Assembly: GCA_004151065.3 (NCBI GenBank) | Contig: NWUY0300050545.1 | Location: 22,192-51,033, forward strand | DNA: 28,842 nucleotides | Direction of reading: 5' to 3' | Origin: Larix sibirica | Taxonomy: Eukaryota; Streptophyta; Pinopsida; Pinales; Pinaceae | Shown here: one piece after another, positions 11,001 to 18,800 of the stretch | How the letters are laid out: each line of letters begins with the position of its first letter | Numbering within the stretch: the stretch's first letter is position 1 | Position numbers and translations under genes: made by a program | The notes under the pieces: generated by a model | Seen by the model: the letters and a program-made list of their open reading frames with translations, nothing else | The model's database searches: none | What the model was told of the DNA's origin: nothing

Positions 11001-13266
11001 GTTTGAGGACATCCAGTTGGATAGAGGAAGCCATATCGACAGTGAGGATTGAGGATTGTTATAGTAAGAGTTGTTGTTTGGTTGTACAGAAAATAAATGT
11101 CGAAGAGAGATAAGAAGTTGAGCCAAGAAGAAAAATAATGGATAAGGAATGAGATACAAGCAATCAGAACAATAATCAAAGAGTGGAGAGAAGAACAACA
11201 AAGGACAAAGATCCGAGCCCTAAGAAGGAGGATAAGAGCCTTGAAGGAAGAAGAAATTCAGAGAAGTGCAAAAAGGAAGATTGCAGAGGCAGCCTCAGTG
11301 GTGGAAGTGTTTTATTACCCAGAGGAGGGTGATGACAACAAAATGATGGAGGACGAACAAGCAGCCGAGTGTGTGCATGAAGAAGAAATTGCAAAGGAGG
11401 ATGCAACGGGGACAAAGAGGCAAGCTGCAACATAGATTATTCCCATGAAGCATGAAGATGAATGTGAGCAGAAGAAAGAAGCTCCAAACGACTGCAGACT
11501 TCTAGTAGAGGTTGATTTAGGAGTTGGAGCAAAGACATCCCTTTGAAGTATCTTGAAGAAGAAGTGAAGAAAGAAAAGGGAATGAATGGATAAATTATTC
11601 TGCGGGAACGAACAAGTTTGCCACTTGAAATGGTATTGTGTGCCAAATGGTATTAGTGCTGACAGCAGAAATGGGAAGTAGAACTCTTCTCATGTACATG
11701 AGAGAGAGAATGCCATGTGTACATGGCTTGGTTTGTCATGTTGAGATGGTTATGGTCACTCTAGAGTCATGCATGGCTATAGAGGAACAATACCCTATTC
11801 ACAGCATGGTTGGACAATTGACAGATTCAACAGAAGATAGAGTGAAGAACATGGCAAGGTGTTCCTTCTTGCAAAAGGATTGATGAAATAGTTGTTCAAA
11901 ACCAAGCAAACAGTTAGGATCATGTTATCCCTAAATTTAGTTATCTATTGCTTACTTTTGGTTTTGTGTGGATGAATAGGAACTTTTAGCGACCTTTTAG
12001 GAGGTGATTAGATGAGCAGTCCTCATTTACAAAAGACCGATATGGACTGAGGGAGGGGGTCTTTTTTTAAGTTTTAGGTTTTTAGTTGATTTAGGTGGTT
12101 TAGAGGAGGAGGACAGGGCCCTGTAGAATGATAAACTGTTTTGAGGCCGTGTGCCCATCTTCCAGCCTGTGAAATAGGATGTATCTGAATCTGGTTATTT
12201 AATAGTAAAATAATCCTAAAGGCCCTGCATCTTGAGGATCTGCGTCAGGCTTCCATTCCTCACGGTTTAATTAGGAAAGGAGGCCTCTACTATATTCACA
12301 TGAAAAAACAAATAAAATTAGAGCGTGGATCATTCACCTGGCAAATTTGGAAGAACGCATCTGAGAACAGCACATGATAGACCCTTCCAATATCAACTCT
12401 GTTGCGGTTTTTACTTCATCGTGCATTCCTTCCTTCAACTGAGGGCGCTCTTTGATCTGCTTAACAACTTTGGCCAAAAAAATCATTTCTTTCAGAAGAC
12501 GGAAGCACTCATCCCAGTTATTGGAAACATCTTCGAATCTCTCGAGGACATTTGAGACCACCAGAAGCCCTGTAGTAGCTAAGTGTGCAGTCCCCATATT
12601 CTGTAGGAGACCGCGAACTATTGTCTTGGCATCGCCAGGAATAATATCTTTCTGAATAAAAGAAGAATTTAGATTTAACAGGAGAATCGAATTTCACATA
12701 TCAATAAATTTAAAATTAAATATAATTAAAGAACGTGGAGGAGCTATATACTCACCAAGACATTTGTTGCCTCGGAGAGGAATTCCTTCACTTTGTTGAT
12801 GCTTTTTGAAGTGGTTGGCCAAAATCGGTAGTCCGGCTTTGACTGTGAGGAGTTTTTCTTATTCTCCTAAACAAAAACGAAATTTGAAAAATCATTCTAT
12901 TATTTTTCTGTATCATATGACAATATGATATTACCACTCTATAATATAACATATTATTCACATTAGGATGCCATATGAAAATAGCAAAGCAATCCACCTC
13001 ACCTTGATGAGTTCCAAAAGATCGGATATATGGTTGATAAGGCGATTCAAATCAACATCCACATTTTCTCCTTCAAATGCATTTAGATCTGTACTTATGA
13101 CGTCCAGAGCTTGAACAATGGAAGAGGAGGCGGTATCACCTGGGGATGGATCATCCTGCTTTACAACAGCAGAGGAGGCGCCTTCTGAAGAACTTGATGG
13201 GGTATTGTTTCTCGCTGAAAAGCAAGGAAAACATGAGGTGGAGCAACAGCAGCGTTTCTTTGCCAT
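982..13266 (-). CDS. NLR immune receptor with SEO-like domain and two helical-bundle modules (13 exons)
   Basis: Exons on the minus strand: 13266-13003, 12866-12756, 12651-12338, 7326-7169, 7029-6023, 5928-5668, 5533-4463, 4381-3722, 3615-3016, 2859-2170, 2077-1973, 1854-1535, 1255-982. They total 5,835 nt, giving 1,944 residues. All introns are GT-AG and all phases agree (0,0,2,1, then 0 seven times, then 2). Start is the first ATG (MAKKRCCC); stop is TAG at 984-982. Order: Cys-rich tip, helical module (about 60-282), NB-ARC (283-618), LRR (619-1062), SEO-like region (about 1063-1650), second helical module (about 1680-1900), acidic tail. Known: NB-ARC-LRR proteins are intracellular immune switches; SEO proteins are phloem P-proteins. 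Inferred: one transcript. The alternative is an NLR ending at 4394 followed by a separate SEO-like gene, but the gap is only about 40 nt and splicing joins them in frame. Exons were hand-built without transcripts, so ends may shift by a few codons. Confidence 0.75.
2170..4381 (-). CDS. Exons 8-10: sieve element occlusion (SEO)-like region of the NLR
   Basis: Exons 4381-3722, 3615-3016 and 2859-2170 encode residues 1063-1712. From about 1240 the sequence follows, in order, the SEO pattern as I know it: an H.N/D.N..LL..L helix (PHDSNVELLKELF); KGKNILLEL for K.VLLLISDL; VEIISIPIVE (to 1343) for the VVWIPIVD strand; PW (1362-1363); a W..........I..I..NG strand; WGAEACPF (1440-1447) for WG..AFPFT; EEW (1458-1460); CLYSGG (1494-1499) for LYGG; FWMRL (1573-1577) for FWTRL; and DGKIVA...TTIMKWL (to 1637). 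The exon 9/10 splice rebuilds the linker before CLYSGG, which supports the model. Known: SEO proteins are P-proteins of phloem sieve elements with thioredoxin-like folds. Inferred: an integrated domain in the NLR. Residues 1063-1200 are unrecognised. Confidence 0.7.
4463..5928 (-). CDS. NLR exons 6-7: leucine-rich repeats
   Basis: Exon 6 (5928-5668, 87 codons) starts after GCATGCAG and holds irregular LRR-like sequence (SLRVLALGSL, LKGLKYLNF). Exon 7 (5533-4463, 357 codons) carries about 12 regular repeats of roughly 24 residues built on L..LP..F..L..L..L.L..C. Examples are EQLPESISKLRSLQILRM, EKLPDGFGKLTSLRALDL and EKLPGDFHCLASLQHLYL. Known: such repeats form the ligand-sensing and autoinhibitory horseshoe of NLRs. 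The exon 7 donor is GGGCAG|GTGATC. If it is not used, translation reads on for about 22 residues to a stop ending at 4394, giving a conventional NLR that ends after the LRR. Long plus-strand ORFs over this region are antisense shadows of the repeats. Confidence 0.85.
6023..7029 (-). CDS. NLR exon 5: NB-ARC nucleotide-binding domain
   Basis: One exon of 1,007 nt carries the whole NB-ARC (residues 283-618). Motifs visible: P-loop GFGGMGKST (311-319); kinase-2-like FIYIDNV (390-396); RNBS-B-like MRLLITARD (416-424); GLPL-type CGGIPLMLKLVAGAV (478-492); RNBS-D-like CKDPFLDICSFF (536-547); MHD motif as VHD (583-585). Known: the P-loop Lys and Thr bind nucleotide phosphate and the MHD His senses ADP, so the switch looks functional. 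The FLDICSFF form of RNBS-D resembles TIR-type NLRs although no TIR domain precedes it. Acceptor GCAACAG|TTGGAATC was chosen because it keeps phase with exon 4; an upstream AG at about 7056 would place a stop in frame. Donor GAGAAG|GTAACG. Confidence 0.85.
7169..7326 (-). CDS. NLR exon 4: end of helical module
   Basis: Acceptor CTGCAG|GTTC and donor CATGCAG|GTGAAT bound this exon. It enters in phase 2, completing the Arg codon of exon 3, and leaves in phase 1, joining exon 5 at Val283. It encodes a helical stretch (KEALVKLTQQLDDMYKHIYV) and then a short linker ending YPKHA before the NB-ARC start VGIDEAIREV. It aligns with exon 13 at the far end of the gene (FVGKSIDNNLLSSFQRELQN), which has the same entry phase. 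That correspondence is the main support for connecting it across the 5,011-nt intron to exon 3. Confidence 0.7.
7706..8132 (+). repeat. Left (5') LTR of the intron element
   Basis: It aligns with 11893-12247 over nearly its whole length; shared blocks include CCCTAAATTTAGTTATCTAT, CCCATCTTCCAGCCTGTGAA and GGTGGTTTAGAGGAGGA. It carries about 75 bases (roughly 8027-8102) that the right copy lacks. Many point differences suggest an old insertion. Confidence 0.7.
8136..8147 (+). other. Primer-binding site of the intron LTR element
   Basis: TGGTATCTAAGC differs at two positions from TGGTATCAGAGC, the usual initiator-tRNA-Met primer site of plant LTR elements. It begins 4 nt after the LTR end, as expected. 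Confidence 0.6.
8615..10447 (+). mobile_element. Nested Ty1/copia relic (LTR, primer site, gag)
   Basis: This segment interrupts the B-A repeat and is flanked by ATAAGGA on both sides (8608-8614 and 10448-10454). An LTR-like stretch with TATATATAG (about 8690) ends CCAACA at 8813. After AT comes TGGTATCAGAG (8816-8826), a near-perfect initiator tRNA-Met primer site. A copia-type gag follows. No protease, integrase or reverse transcriptase remains, and a 3' LTR is not recognisable. Undetermined bases at 8758 and 10384-10385 suggest assembly trouble at both ends, so the missing centre may be an unsequenced or collapsed region. Confidence 0.65.
8853..10166 (+). pseudogene. Degenerate copia gag with CCHC zinc knuckle
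   Basis: Frames at 8978-9217 and beyond give text typical of copia gag (UBN2 family): GADVWKYIV, LLCGLTGDEFVKVMHC, VWDKLKGIYEGDGKVKKAKL, then LEELTKDELQGILTAYGMR. A zinc knuckle CFRCRGIGHYASKC (9643-9684) has the correct C-x2-C-x4-H-x4-C spacing and would bind nucleic acid in the virus-like particle. In-frame stops (after KKAKL at about 9217 and in KEVAFNAT*KD at about 9522) and frame changes disable it. A Lys/Glu-rich tail reads to about 10166. Confidence 0.7.
11893..12247 (+). repeat. Right (3') LTR of the intron element
   Basis: Partner of the left LTR. It ends in CA at 12247, only 90 bp from the exon 3 splice donor of the host gene at 12337. It lacks the 75-base segment found in the left copy. 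Confidence 0.7.
12338..13266 (-). CDS. NLR exons 1-3: Cys-rich N-terminus and helical-bundle domain
   Basis: Exon 1 (88 codons) starts MAKKRCCCSTSCFPCF, a cluster of six cysteines next to lysines that would suit S-acylation at a membrane. A Ser/Pro-rich linker follows, ending in an amphipathic stretch (DLNRLINHISDLLELIK). Exon 2 (37 codons) and exon 3 (104 codons plus 2 nt) continue with predicted helices, including LLVVSNVLERFEDVSNNWDE and EGSIMCCSQMRSSKFA. The pattern of Asn, Cys and Leu spacing resembles four-helix HeLo/MLKL-type or RPW8-like N-terminal domains; that is an inference from pattern, not a match I could compute. No TIR motifs are present, so this is not a classic TNL. Donors are AAG|GTGAGG, TTG|GTGAGT and CCAG|GTGAAT. 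Exon 3 is cut off from exon 4 by the 5-kb repeat-filled intron. Confidence 0.7.
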
Positions 13267-13380
13267 TCCTATAAACAAGGCTAAAGGCCTGAAACTTCAC
13301 GGGAAATTGGAAATAGGCAAACTATAAACAACGACGGATCGAATACTCATCGCTTGCTCAATGGAAATCATCACTGTCAA

Positions 13381-13395
13381 TATATGACATATATA
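13381..13395 (-). promoter_or_regulatory. Candidate TATA element of the NLR gene
   Basis: On the minus strand this reads TATATATGTCATATA, about 115-130 nt upstream of the ATG at 13266. That spacing would leave a 5' UTR of roughly 80-100 nt. AT-rich DNA makes such matches common, so this is only a positional candidate. Confidence 0.3.
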
Positions 13396-13443
13396 CAGAT
13401 TCTATATGTAATAATAACACGAGAAATAAATTGGAAATTAGGT

Positions 13444-13711
13444 AAAGATAAAAGATAAAGTTATTTTCTATGTGTGATGATAATCAAAGTGAATGTCAAA
13501 TGTCAAATCGCATAGAATTAAAGTGTCAAATCGCATAGAATTAAAGATAAAAGATAAAGTTATATTCTATGTGTGAAGAAAAAATCAAAGTGAATGTATA
13601 CTTTTCTTTTCACGAAGAAAAAATCAAAGTGAATGTATACTTTTCTTTTCACGATGGTAACGAGTGGACCAATGGCAGACAAAGAACGCCGGTAACGAGT
13701 GGACCAATGGC
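13444..13711. repeat. Stacked short tandem duplications upstream of the NLR gene
   Basis: Several independent duplications overlap here. AAAGATAAAAGATAAAGTTAT occurs at 13444 and 13543 (period 99). A 23-bp unit starting TGTCAAATCGCATAG is perfectly tandem at 13501-13523 and 13524-13546. A 39-bp unit starting GAAGAAAAAATCAAAG is tandem at 13575-13613 and 13614-13652. GGTAACGAGTGGACCAATGG recurs at 13656 and 13691 (period 35). They lie 180-450 nt upstream of the start codon, so they could multiply promoter motifs. Confidence 0.85.
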
Positions 13712-13798
13712 GACGGGGAACCGAGGACACCGTGGAAATCTTTTTCCGGTGAAGTCATCGAATTCATAGACCACTCTGTTTGCAAACGGCGTGAGGAT

Positions 13799-13842
13799 CT
13801 CTCGACGGCACCCAGTGGGCCCCGGGTGCAAATCGTCGAGAG
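13799..13842. repeat. GC-rich inverted repeat (hairpin)
   Basis: CTCTCGACG (13799-13807) pairs perfectly with CGTCGAGAG (13834-13842). Inside it, GCACCC (13808-13813) pairs with GGGTGC (13824-13829). This gives 15 bp of stem with a 4-nt asymmetry and a 10-nt GC-rich loop. It lies about 530-575 nt upstream of the NLR ATG, in a locally GC-rich patch (13,660-13,860). It could be a terminator-like or siRNA-forming structure, or the edge of an inserted element. Confidence 0.7.
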
Positions 13843-14589
13843 AATAGCCCACTCCTCTTAATTATGTTGATTTTCCGACATCATAAAAAAAGACTTCATA
13901 CATGCTTGATAAACATAATTGATTTAAGTGAATATTCATAAAATACTTTATCTTAAAAAATATTTTCATAAAGCTATATTTCAAATAAATATACATGTGA
14001 TCCATGTTTATGGAAACACTTTTGTTGTGGTTTTGAATGTAGGCATGATTTGACACGATGTAGAGTCAATCTCTAAATGAAAAGGCTTCTTTAAATAATA
14101 TCGATTTATGCAAACCCTCGATACATTCTTTTCATAAAATCTAAACAATTGCTAACAAATGAGGCTAGTCAACCAAGGCCCATTTAGCATCTCTTTGATT
14201 TGATTAAAGGAAATGTAAGTGGCCACCAAGGAAATTTCAGAGACATATCGCCAATGATGGACAAGCTATAACCCTTTTAGAAGAACTAATTGAGTTAAAA
14301 CTTGAAGGAAAATCCAACCTACTAAACAGGAGGATACCTATGAGAGGAGATTTCAATCACCAAATTCAAGACATGATTAATATTTTCATTTCAAGGTCAT
14401 ATCCTTAATCATGCCTATGAAATTCACATTGAGAAAATACTTATCAGTTTTTTTTAATCTAGTTTCCATTATGATAAGAGGTGATCTTATCAATTACAAA
14501 ATTTGTAAACGTGTTAGTTGGTTTGTTCCTGGAATGCATATGAGATCCCATCATAGGCCTTTGACTAAGGATTATTCTTTCAACACTAC
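13843..14589. other. No clear feature
   Basis: AT-rich sequence with short broken frames in all directions. The last 200 bases may belong to the integrase relic that becomes recognisable from about 14,600, but I cannot align them. No promoter, RNA gene or repeat is evident. Confidence 0.3.
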
Positions 14590-15290
14590 AACCATTTTTT
14601 TTGGAAACATCATTGATAGGTTTGGCTTCCCACATAATTTGACTAGTTGAGTAGTGGTTATGGTAAACATTTTCTTTATAAGACAATCACAATTCTCATG
14701 AGAGACAAAATTAGCCAACATCATAAAAGTAAGTGCCTATCACTCATAGACAAACGATACAATGAAAGCCTTCCAAAAAATTTGAGAACATGGACTTGCA
14801 AATGTTTTCTTTATCAATTGAGATGATTGGGATGAGCAAGTCCTAACCGTACTTCAAGAATATCAAATATCAAACCACCACCAAGAAACTAACCAAACAT
14901 GCACTTATCCGGTAGTCTCTTGCAAATAAGTGATGGGCCCAATTGAATTTGACTTTCAAAGTCTTCTCATTTCCTAGGCCACTCATATGTTAGAAGAAGA
15001 ATCATTGCAAGAGAAATTAAAATCCATAATGGCACTAGACAAATTCCATTAGAATGTGGAGAAGGCTAGACATAATGCCTAGCATGAGTGTCATATAAAG
15101 AACATAACCTTAAATAAAGGAAATAGGCAATGTTGTATGACATTAAATACTTGAAACGTCGAGGCAAGTTGCAGATGCATTGGCTTGGTCCATATTTTTT
15201 AGAGATCAAATATTCTTGAGTCATTCAACTAGTTCCACTAGATGGTGTACTTTGAAAGGATGGGATAATGAGCCTTGCCTAAATCCCTTT
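14590..15290 (+). pseudogene. Ty3/gypsy integrase C-terminal relic
   Basis: Fragments in shifting frames match the C-terminal half of plant gypsy integrases, in order: IIDRFGFPHNLTS (about 14,610), MKAFQKI*EHGL, DDWDEQVLTVLQEY (about 14,820), ATHMLEEESLQEKLKSIMAL (about 14,980), VEKARHNA, HIKNITLNKGN, and KLQMHWLGPYF (about 15,170). The expected catalytic Asp just after the FGFP block is replaced by a stop. Multiple stops and frameshifts make it non-functional. Its GPY-type end differs from the element that follows, so it comes from a different gypsy lineage. Confidence 0.6.
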
Positions 15291-15469
15291 ACCCCTACCC
15301 CTTAATAAGCAATGTTTCACTTCTTTTATAGGAGTGTGTTAGGTTAGGATGATATTTCTCCTCTTCATGATTTATTAAGAAGGTGAATGGAAGATCAATA
15401 TAACTGTGATATCCTATGCACAAGGTCTCTTTAGACAACAAAAGCAAGTGTAAAATATAGTGGAAGAAT

Positions 15470-16300
15470 ACAAAGATATATCTGCTTCACCTACAAGGAT
15501 GCCCTTGCAATGATAAGCAAGCATTCACTTGATTTGGTACCTCATGTTTTTTTACCTAATGGACCAATATATAGATTCTATACTCTAGAGAATGAAGAAA
15601 TCAAACCTTAGAGTCAAGATATTATCCAAAAGGGACACATTTAACTGAGCTCGTCATCTTCTGGGAGCCCAATTATATTGTTATAAAAGAATGATAGGAT
15701 ATTCTGACTCTGTATTGATTATAGATCTCCAAGAAAAATCACATTCAATAACTATTATCCAATCCGTTGAATTGACAATATTCTTGATCAACTCAATGGT
15801 GCCAAGTTTTCAAGTAATATTGATTTGAAGTCAAACTACCACCAAGTTCCAATTGACCAAATTGATATATGGAAGACAACCTTCAAGTCTAAAGAATGCC
15901 TAATTGAGTGTTTGGTTATGCCTTTTAGCTTGACTAGTGCATCGATAATTTTCATGAGGATCATGGATGATATATTGTGTCCATTCACAAATTGATTTGC
16001 GGTTGCATATTTGGATGACATCCTCATCTTTGAAAAAACTTGGGCAAGACATTTGCAAGACATTTTTGCAAATACAAAGCACCATGTGGTGGCACAAATT
16101 ATATGTTAATATGGAGAAATGCTAATTTGGCATACACAGAATTTAATATCTAGGATACATCATGGATGAACGTGGTGTGCATGTGGATCTATCCAAGATA
16201 TAGTTCATTTGCAGTTGGCTGGCTTTGACGACTTTAATAGAGCTCTACAACATTTTGGGAGTCACTAACTTCTATACTAGGTTTGTTTTGGGATTCTCTC
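15470..16300 (+). pseudogene. Ty3/gypsy reverse transcriptase relic
   Basis: The reverse transcriptase can be read across frames with stops: LPNGPIYRFYTLENEEIKP, IQKGH, CIDYRSPRKIT, DLKSNYHQVPID (15822-15857), LVMPFSLTSASIIFMR, and the catalytic YLDDILIF (16008-16031), then LISRIHHG for LGYI. Both catalytic Asp codons of the YLDD box survive. Stops such as TN*FAVAYLDD (about 15,993) inactivate it. Upstream protease and gag of this element are missing; sequence before about 15,450 is unlike it. Confidence 0.7.
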
Positions 16301-16369
16301 ATATCGCTTAGCTCCTAATCCAAGTGACGAAGGATGAGGCCAATGTAATTTCATTAGGATCAATTTAAA

Positions 16370-16830
16370 AAATAAATCATTCAAGGACCTGAAGCATCGC
16401 CTTTGTTTAGTGTCAATGCTCACTTTGCTAGCCCTGCAAAAACTATTTGAAATTAAGACAAATGCTTTATATATGCTATAGGTGTAGTCCTCACTCATCA
16501 TGGACATTTGACAACCTATCACAGAGAGACATTCTTTGATGTGGTTCACATGTACCCTACCTATGATAAGGATATGTACTCCATTGCATAGGTATATCTA
16601 TACTGGAAGCATTACATTATGGGGAAGGAGATTATCATCCACATTGATCACAATCCGTTGCAGTTGATTCATATGCAAGGAACATTATAGAATGACTAGC
16701 ATAAAAAATGGTCCATGTACATTAAACAATTCCAACTAAATATCAAGTATAGGATAGGCAACACAAATCACATTGTGGACTGCCTCAGCTGAACTCTAGT
16801 TGCGGTGTTGAACACAATACTCAACTCTTG
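16370..16830 (+). pseudogene. Ty3/gypsy RNase H relic
   Basis: It continues the polyprotein of the preceding relic. Recognisable text: YPTYDKDMYSIA (about 16,555), VYLYWKHYIMGKEIIIHIDH (about 16,590-16,650), NPLQLIHMQG, and KYRIGNTNHIVDCLS (about 16,745-16,790). These correspond to the YPTYDKEMYAIV...WRHYLLGKE...TDHK...RHQKW region of plant gypsy RNase H. Several stops are present. Confidence 0.6.
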
Positions 16831-16939
16831 TGGATGCATGTCCTTCTAGTGGTCCCAGTTGTATGATAGTGAAGGATTAACTGTTCATTTACCTATTAGA
16901 CACTAGGTATGGATAAACTAGTCTTAAAATTCCATCTAT

Positions 16940-18110
16940 AGGGTGAAATTTTATGCCACCCGGATCATATTTGTGTTCCTTCAACTAAGCATAAGAAACT
17001 TATTTGGGAGGTATAATATAGTTAGGTGGTTGGGCACTTTGACATGGATAAGATAGTGGGAGTGCTGCAAAAGTACTTCTACTACCCAAAGGTCCGACAT
17101 GATGTCAACAACTATATTAGGTCATGCATTTCCTATGCCATCGCCAAGCTTTCCATCAAGAAACATTGGTCGTACACCCTTTTTCCTAACCTAGACAGAC
17201 TCTAGGAACCTATCTCCATGGACTACATGTTCATTTTGCCTTCAACCAAGCATGGGAATGACTGTGTATTTATGGTCATTAATTGGTTCTCTAAGATGGC
17301 CATTTTGACACCCTATAAGAAGAGCATTACAATAAAGGCTAATGCTAATTTTTTCTTCAACGAGCATGTTTGGATTCATTTTGGGCTCCAAGGAACCATT
17401 GTTTCAGATAGGGATAGTAGGTTCTTGATTAATTTATGGTCCATCCTATGATTGAGAAGGAACATTAAGTTGACTAAATCGACTGCTTTCCACCACAAAA
17501 TTGATGGATAGATAAAGTTATTCAATAGGATGATTGTGCATATCCTGAGAATGTATGACCTAAGAATGCACAACTCGAAACATCCTTACACATCGGATGA
17601 GAACCTTCCATATGTTCAACATGGCTACAATAGAGCCCTTCATAGCTCTATTGGCCACTATCCCTTTCATTTGTGCTTGGGGTTCCAACCATTGGCCCCA
17701 ATTGATGTAGCTCTTCCCATTTCATATACACAGGAAGAATTCTCCCATACTAAAATTGAGGTTGATAAAAAAACCAATTTTTTGGAATGAATCATACACA
17801 TCCAACAATAGGTTCATGATATTTTGTAGAAATTCATTGCCAAGTATAAGTAGTGACACAATCAACATTGAGTTCCACACAAGTTTCAAGTGGGAGATAT
17901 GGTATGGTTGCATTTATAAAAAGAGCACTTGATAGGACCCCATTGGAAGCTCTGTCAATTTCGATATGCACCTTAGACCATAGCCAAGGATATGGGCATG
18001 AATGTTTTTAAATTAAGTATCCCCCCTTTCCACCTCTCTTGGACACCTCAAAGACGACTGAACATTTGGACCCTACATAACTCAATTCTCACTACATTGA
18101 GTAGGAAATG
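16940..18110 (+). pseudogene. Ty3/gypsy integrase relic with possible chromodomain-like end
   Basis: An HHCC-type zinc region (GHFDMDKIVGVLQKYFYYP, then a decayed C..C) precedes the catalytic core: MDYMFILPSTKHGND (17218 onward) with the first Asp, VINWFSKMAILTPYKK, and VSDRDSRF (17401-17424) with the second Asp. Next come NLPYVQHGYNRALHSSIGHYP (about 17,607-17,670) and a C-terminal block FQVGDMVWLHL, then LSIPPFHLSW. The largest open pieces are 17218-17451 and 17530-17790. Stops at about 17,451 and 17,509 among others show decay. The region is in order with the upstream RT and RNase H, so all three belong to one element. Confidence 0.65.
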
Positions 18111-18287
18111 GTTGATTAGATCATGGACACCAAAATGAAGGCACCTGGCAATAGAACATCCAACTCTATCATGCTGTCAAAGGAGGGTATCTACTTCACC
18201 AAGGAAAATGGTTCAACATGAGTTAGATTCAAAAGAAGTTTCCCCATTTGATGGAGGAAATTGATGCAATGGGGGCCATTGGTTCCT

Positions 18288-18800
18288 AAGAGGGGATGAT
18301 TGATCCAGGTGGATACCAGGATATTATTCGTTTTATTACAATTTTTGAGGTCTTGAACCTCTAGTGTGATTTTTTGGCATTTTATCGTGTTTATAGCAAT
18401 TTACCTAGTCCATGCAATCTTTGGTTGCATGGATGTCCAAATTCATAGAGTGTTTCTTAAGATTTGTAAAGGTCTATGAAACACCCTAGATAGAGTTTGC
18501 ACGTAGAATTTGTGCCCCCAAGAAGTTGATGTATCAACTAGATTCTTTAGGGTCTACATTCGTTTTTCCACATCGTTTCCTAGGGTTTAGGTTTAGGTTA
18601 TTTAGGGGTTTTCCATCCTAGGGCATTAAAATTTATGTTTAAAAGTAGTATTGGTCTCTTTACTTTCTTCTTGCGAATGTAGATAGCTAACACATCTATC
18701 TTCAGAGATAAGCTACCACCATTCTAGCTAGTTTGTGCTGCTTTGCATCTTACAATCTTTTACCATTTCATTTAGTAATAAAAATTGGAATATTACTATA
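18288..18800 (+). other. Possible polypurine tract and start of 3' LTR of the gypsy element
   Basis: AAGAGGGGA (18288-18296) followed by TGATTGATCC (18297) has the form of a polypurine tract and LTR start, at the expected distance past the integrase end. The following 500 bases are non-coding and AT-rich. The right end of the LTR cannot be placed without the matching 5' copy, which is not in the window. Confidence 0.35.

Larger units (their letters stand above)
8377..11575 (+). repeat. Two tandem ~690-bp internal units (B-A), the first split by a copia element
   Basis: Block B occurs at 8377-8614 and 10893-11148; both start AAGAGAGATTGGCAAGC and end AAAAATAATGGATAAGGA. Block A occurs at 10455-10892 and 11149-11575; shared text includes GAGGCAGCCTCAGTGGTGGA. 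Removing the copia insert (8615-10447) restores B-A-B-A, so the unit was duplicated in tandem. Block A encodes a Glu/Lys/Arg-rich frame (EEEIQRSAKRKIAEAAS, then VFYYPEEGDD) of about 64-70 codons at 10547-10759 and 11241-11435. It has coiled-coil-like composition. I do not recognise it; a gag-like remnant is possible. Confidence 0.75.
7706..12247 (+). mobile_element. Non-autonomous LTR retrotransposon in NLR intron 3
   Basis: Two direct repeats bound the element: about 7706-8132 and 11893-12247. Both close with the same block (TTGAGGATTTGCATCA and TTGAGGATCTGCGTCA). Directly after the left copy lies TGGTATCTAAGC (8136-8147), close to the plant tRNA-iMet primer-binding site TGGTATCAGAGC; this identifies the repeats as LTRs and sets the plus orientation. 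The interior has no reverse transcriptase or integrase. It holds two tandem units of about 690 bp that encode short, highly charged reading frames, plus a nested copia relic. The type resembles LARD- or TR-GAG-like elements. The exact left ends of the LTRs are uncertain, and no target duplication was identified. The element is antisense to its host gene. Confidence 0.65.
7327..12337 (-). other. Intron 3 of the NLR gene (5.0 kb)
   Basis: Bounded by donor CCAG|GTGAAT at 12337 and acceptor CTGCAG at 7327; both sides match in phase. The other introns of this gene are 81-279 nt. The excess length is explained by a plus-strand LTR element (about 7706-12247) with a copia relic nested inside. Next to the acceptor, 7340-7620 is a very AT-rich tract typical of plant introns, with no features of its own. 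Confidence 0.65.

Noticed and set aside
13501-13652. CRISPR-like repeat array
   Set aside because: Units are directly abutted without unique spacers and occur only twice, in a plant promoter context.
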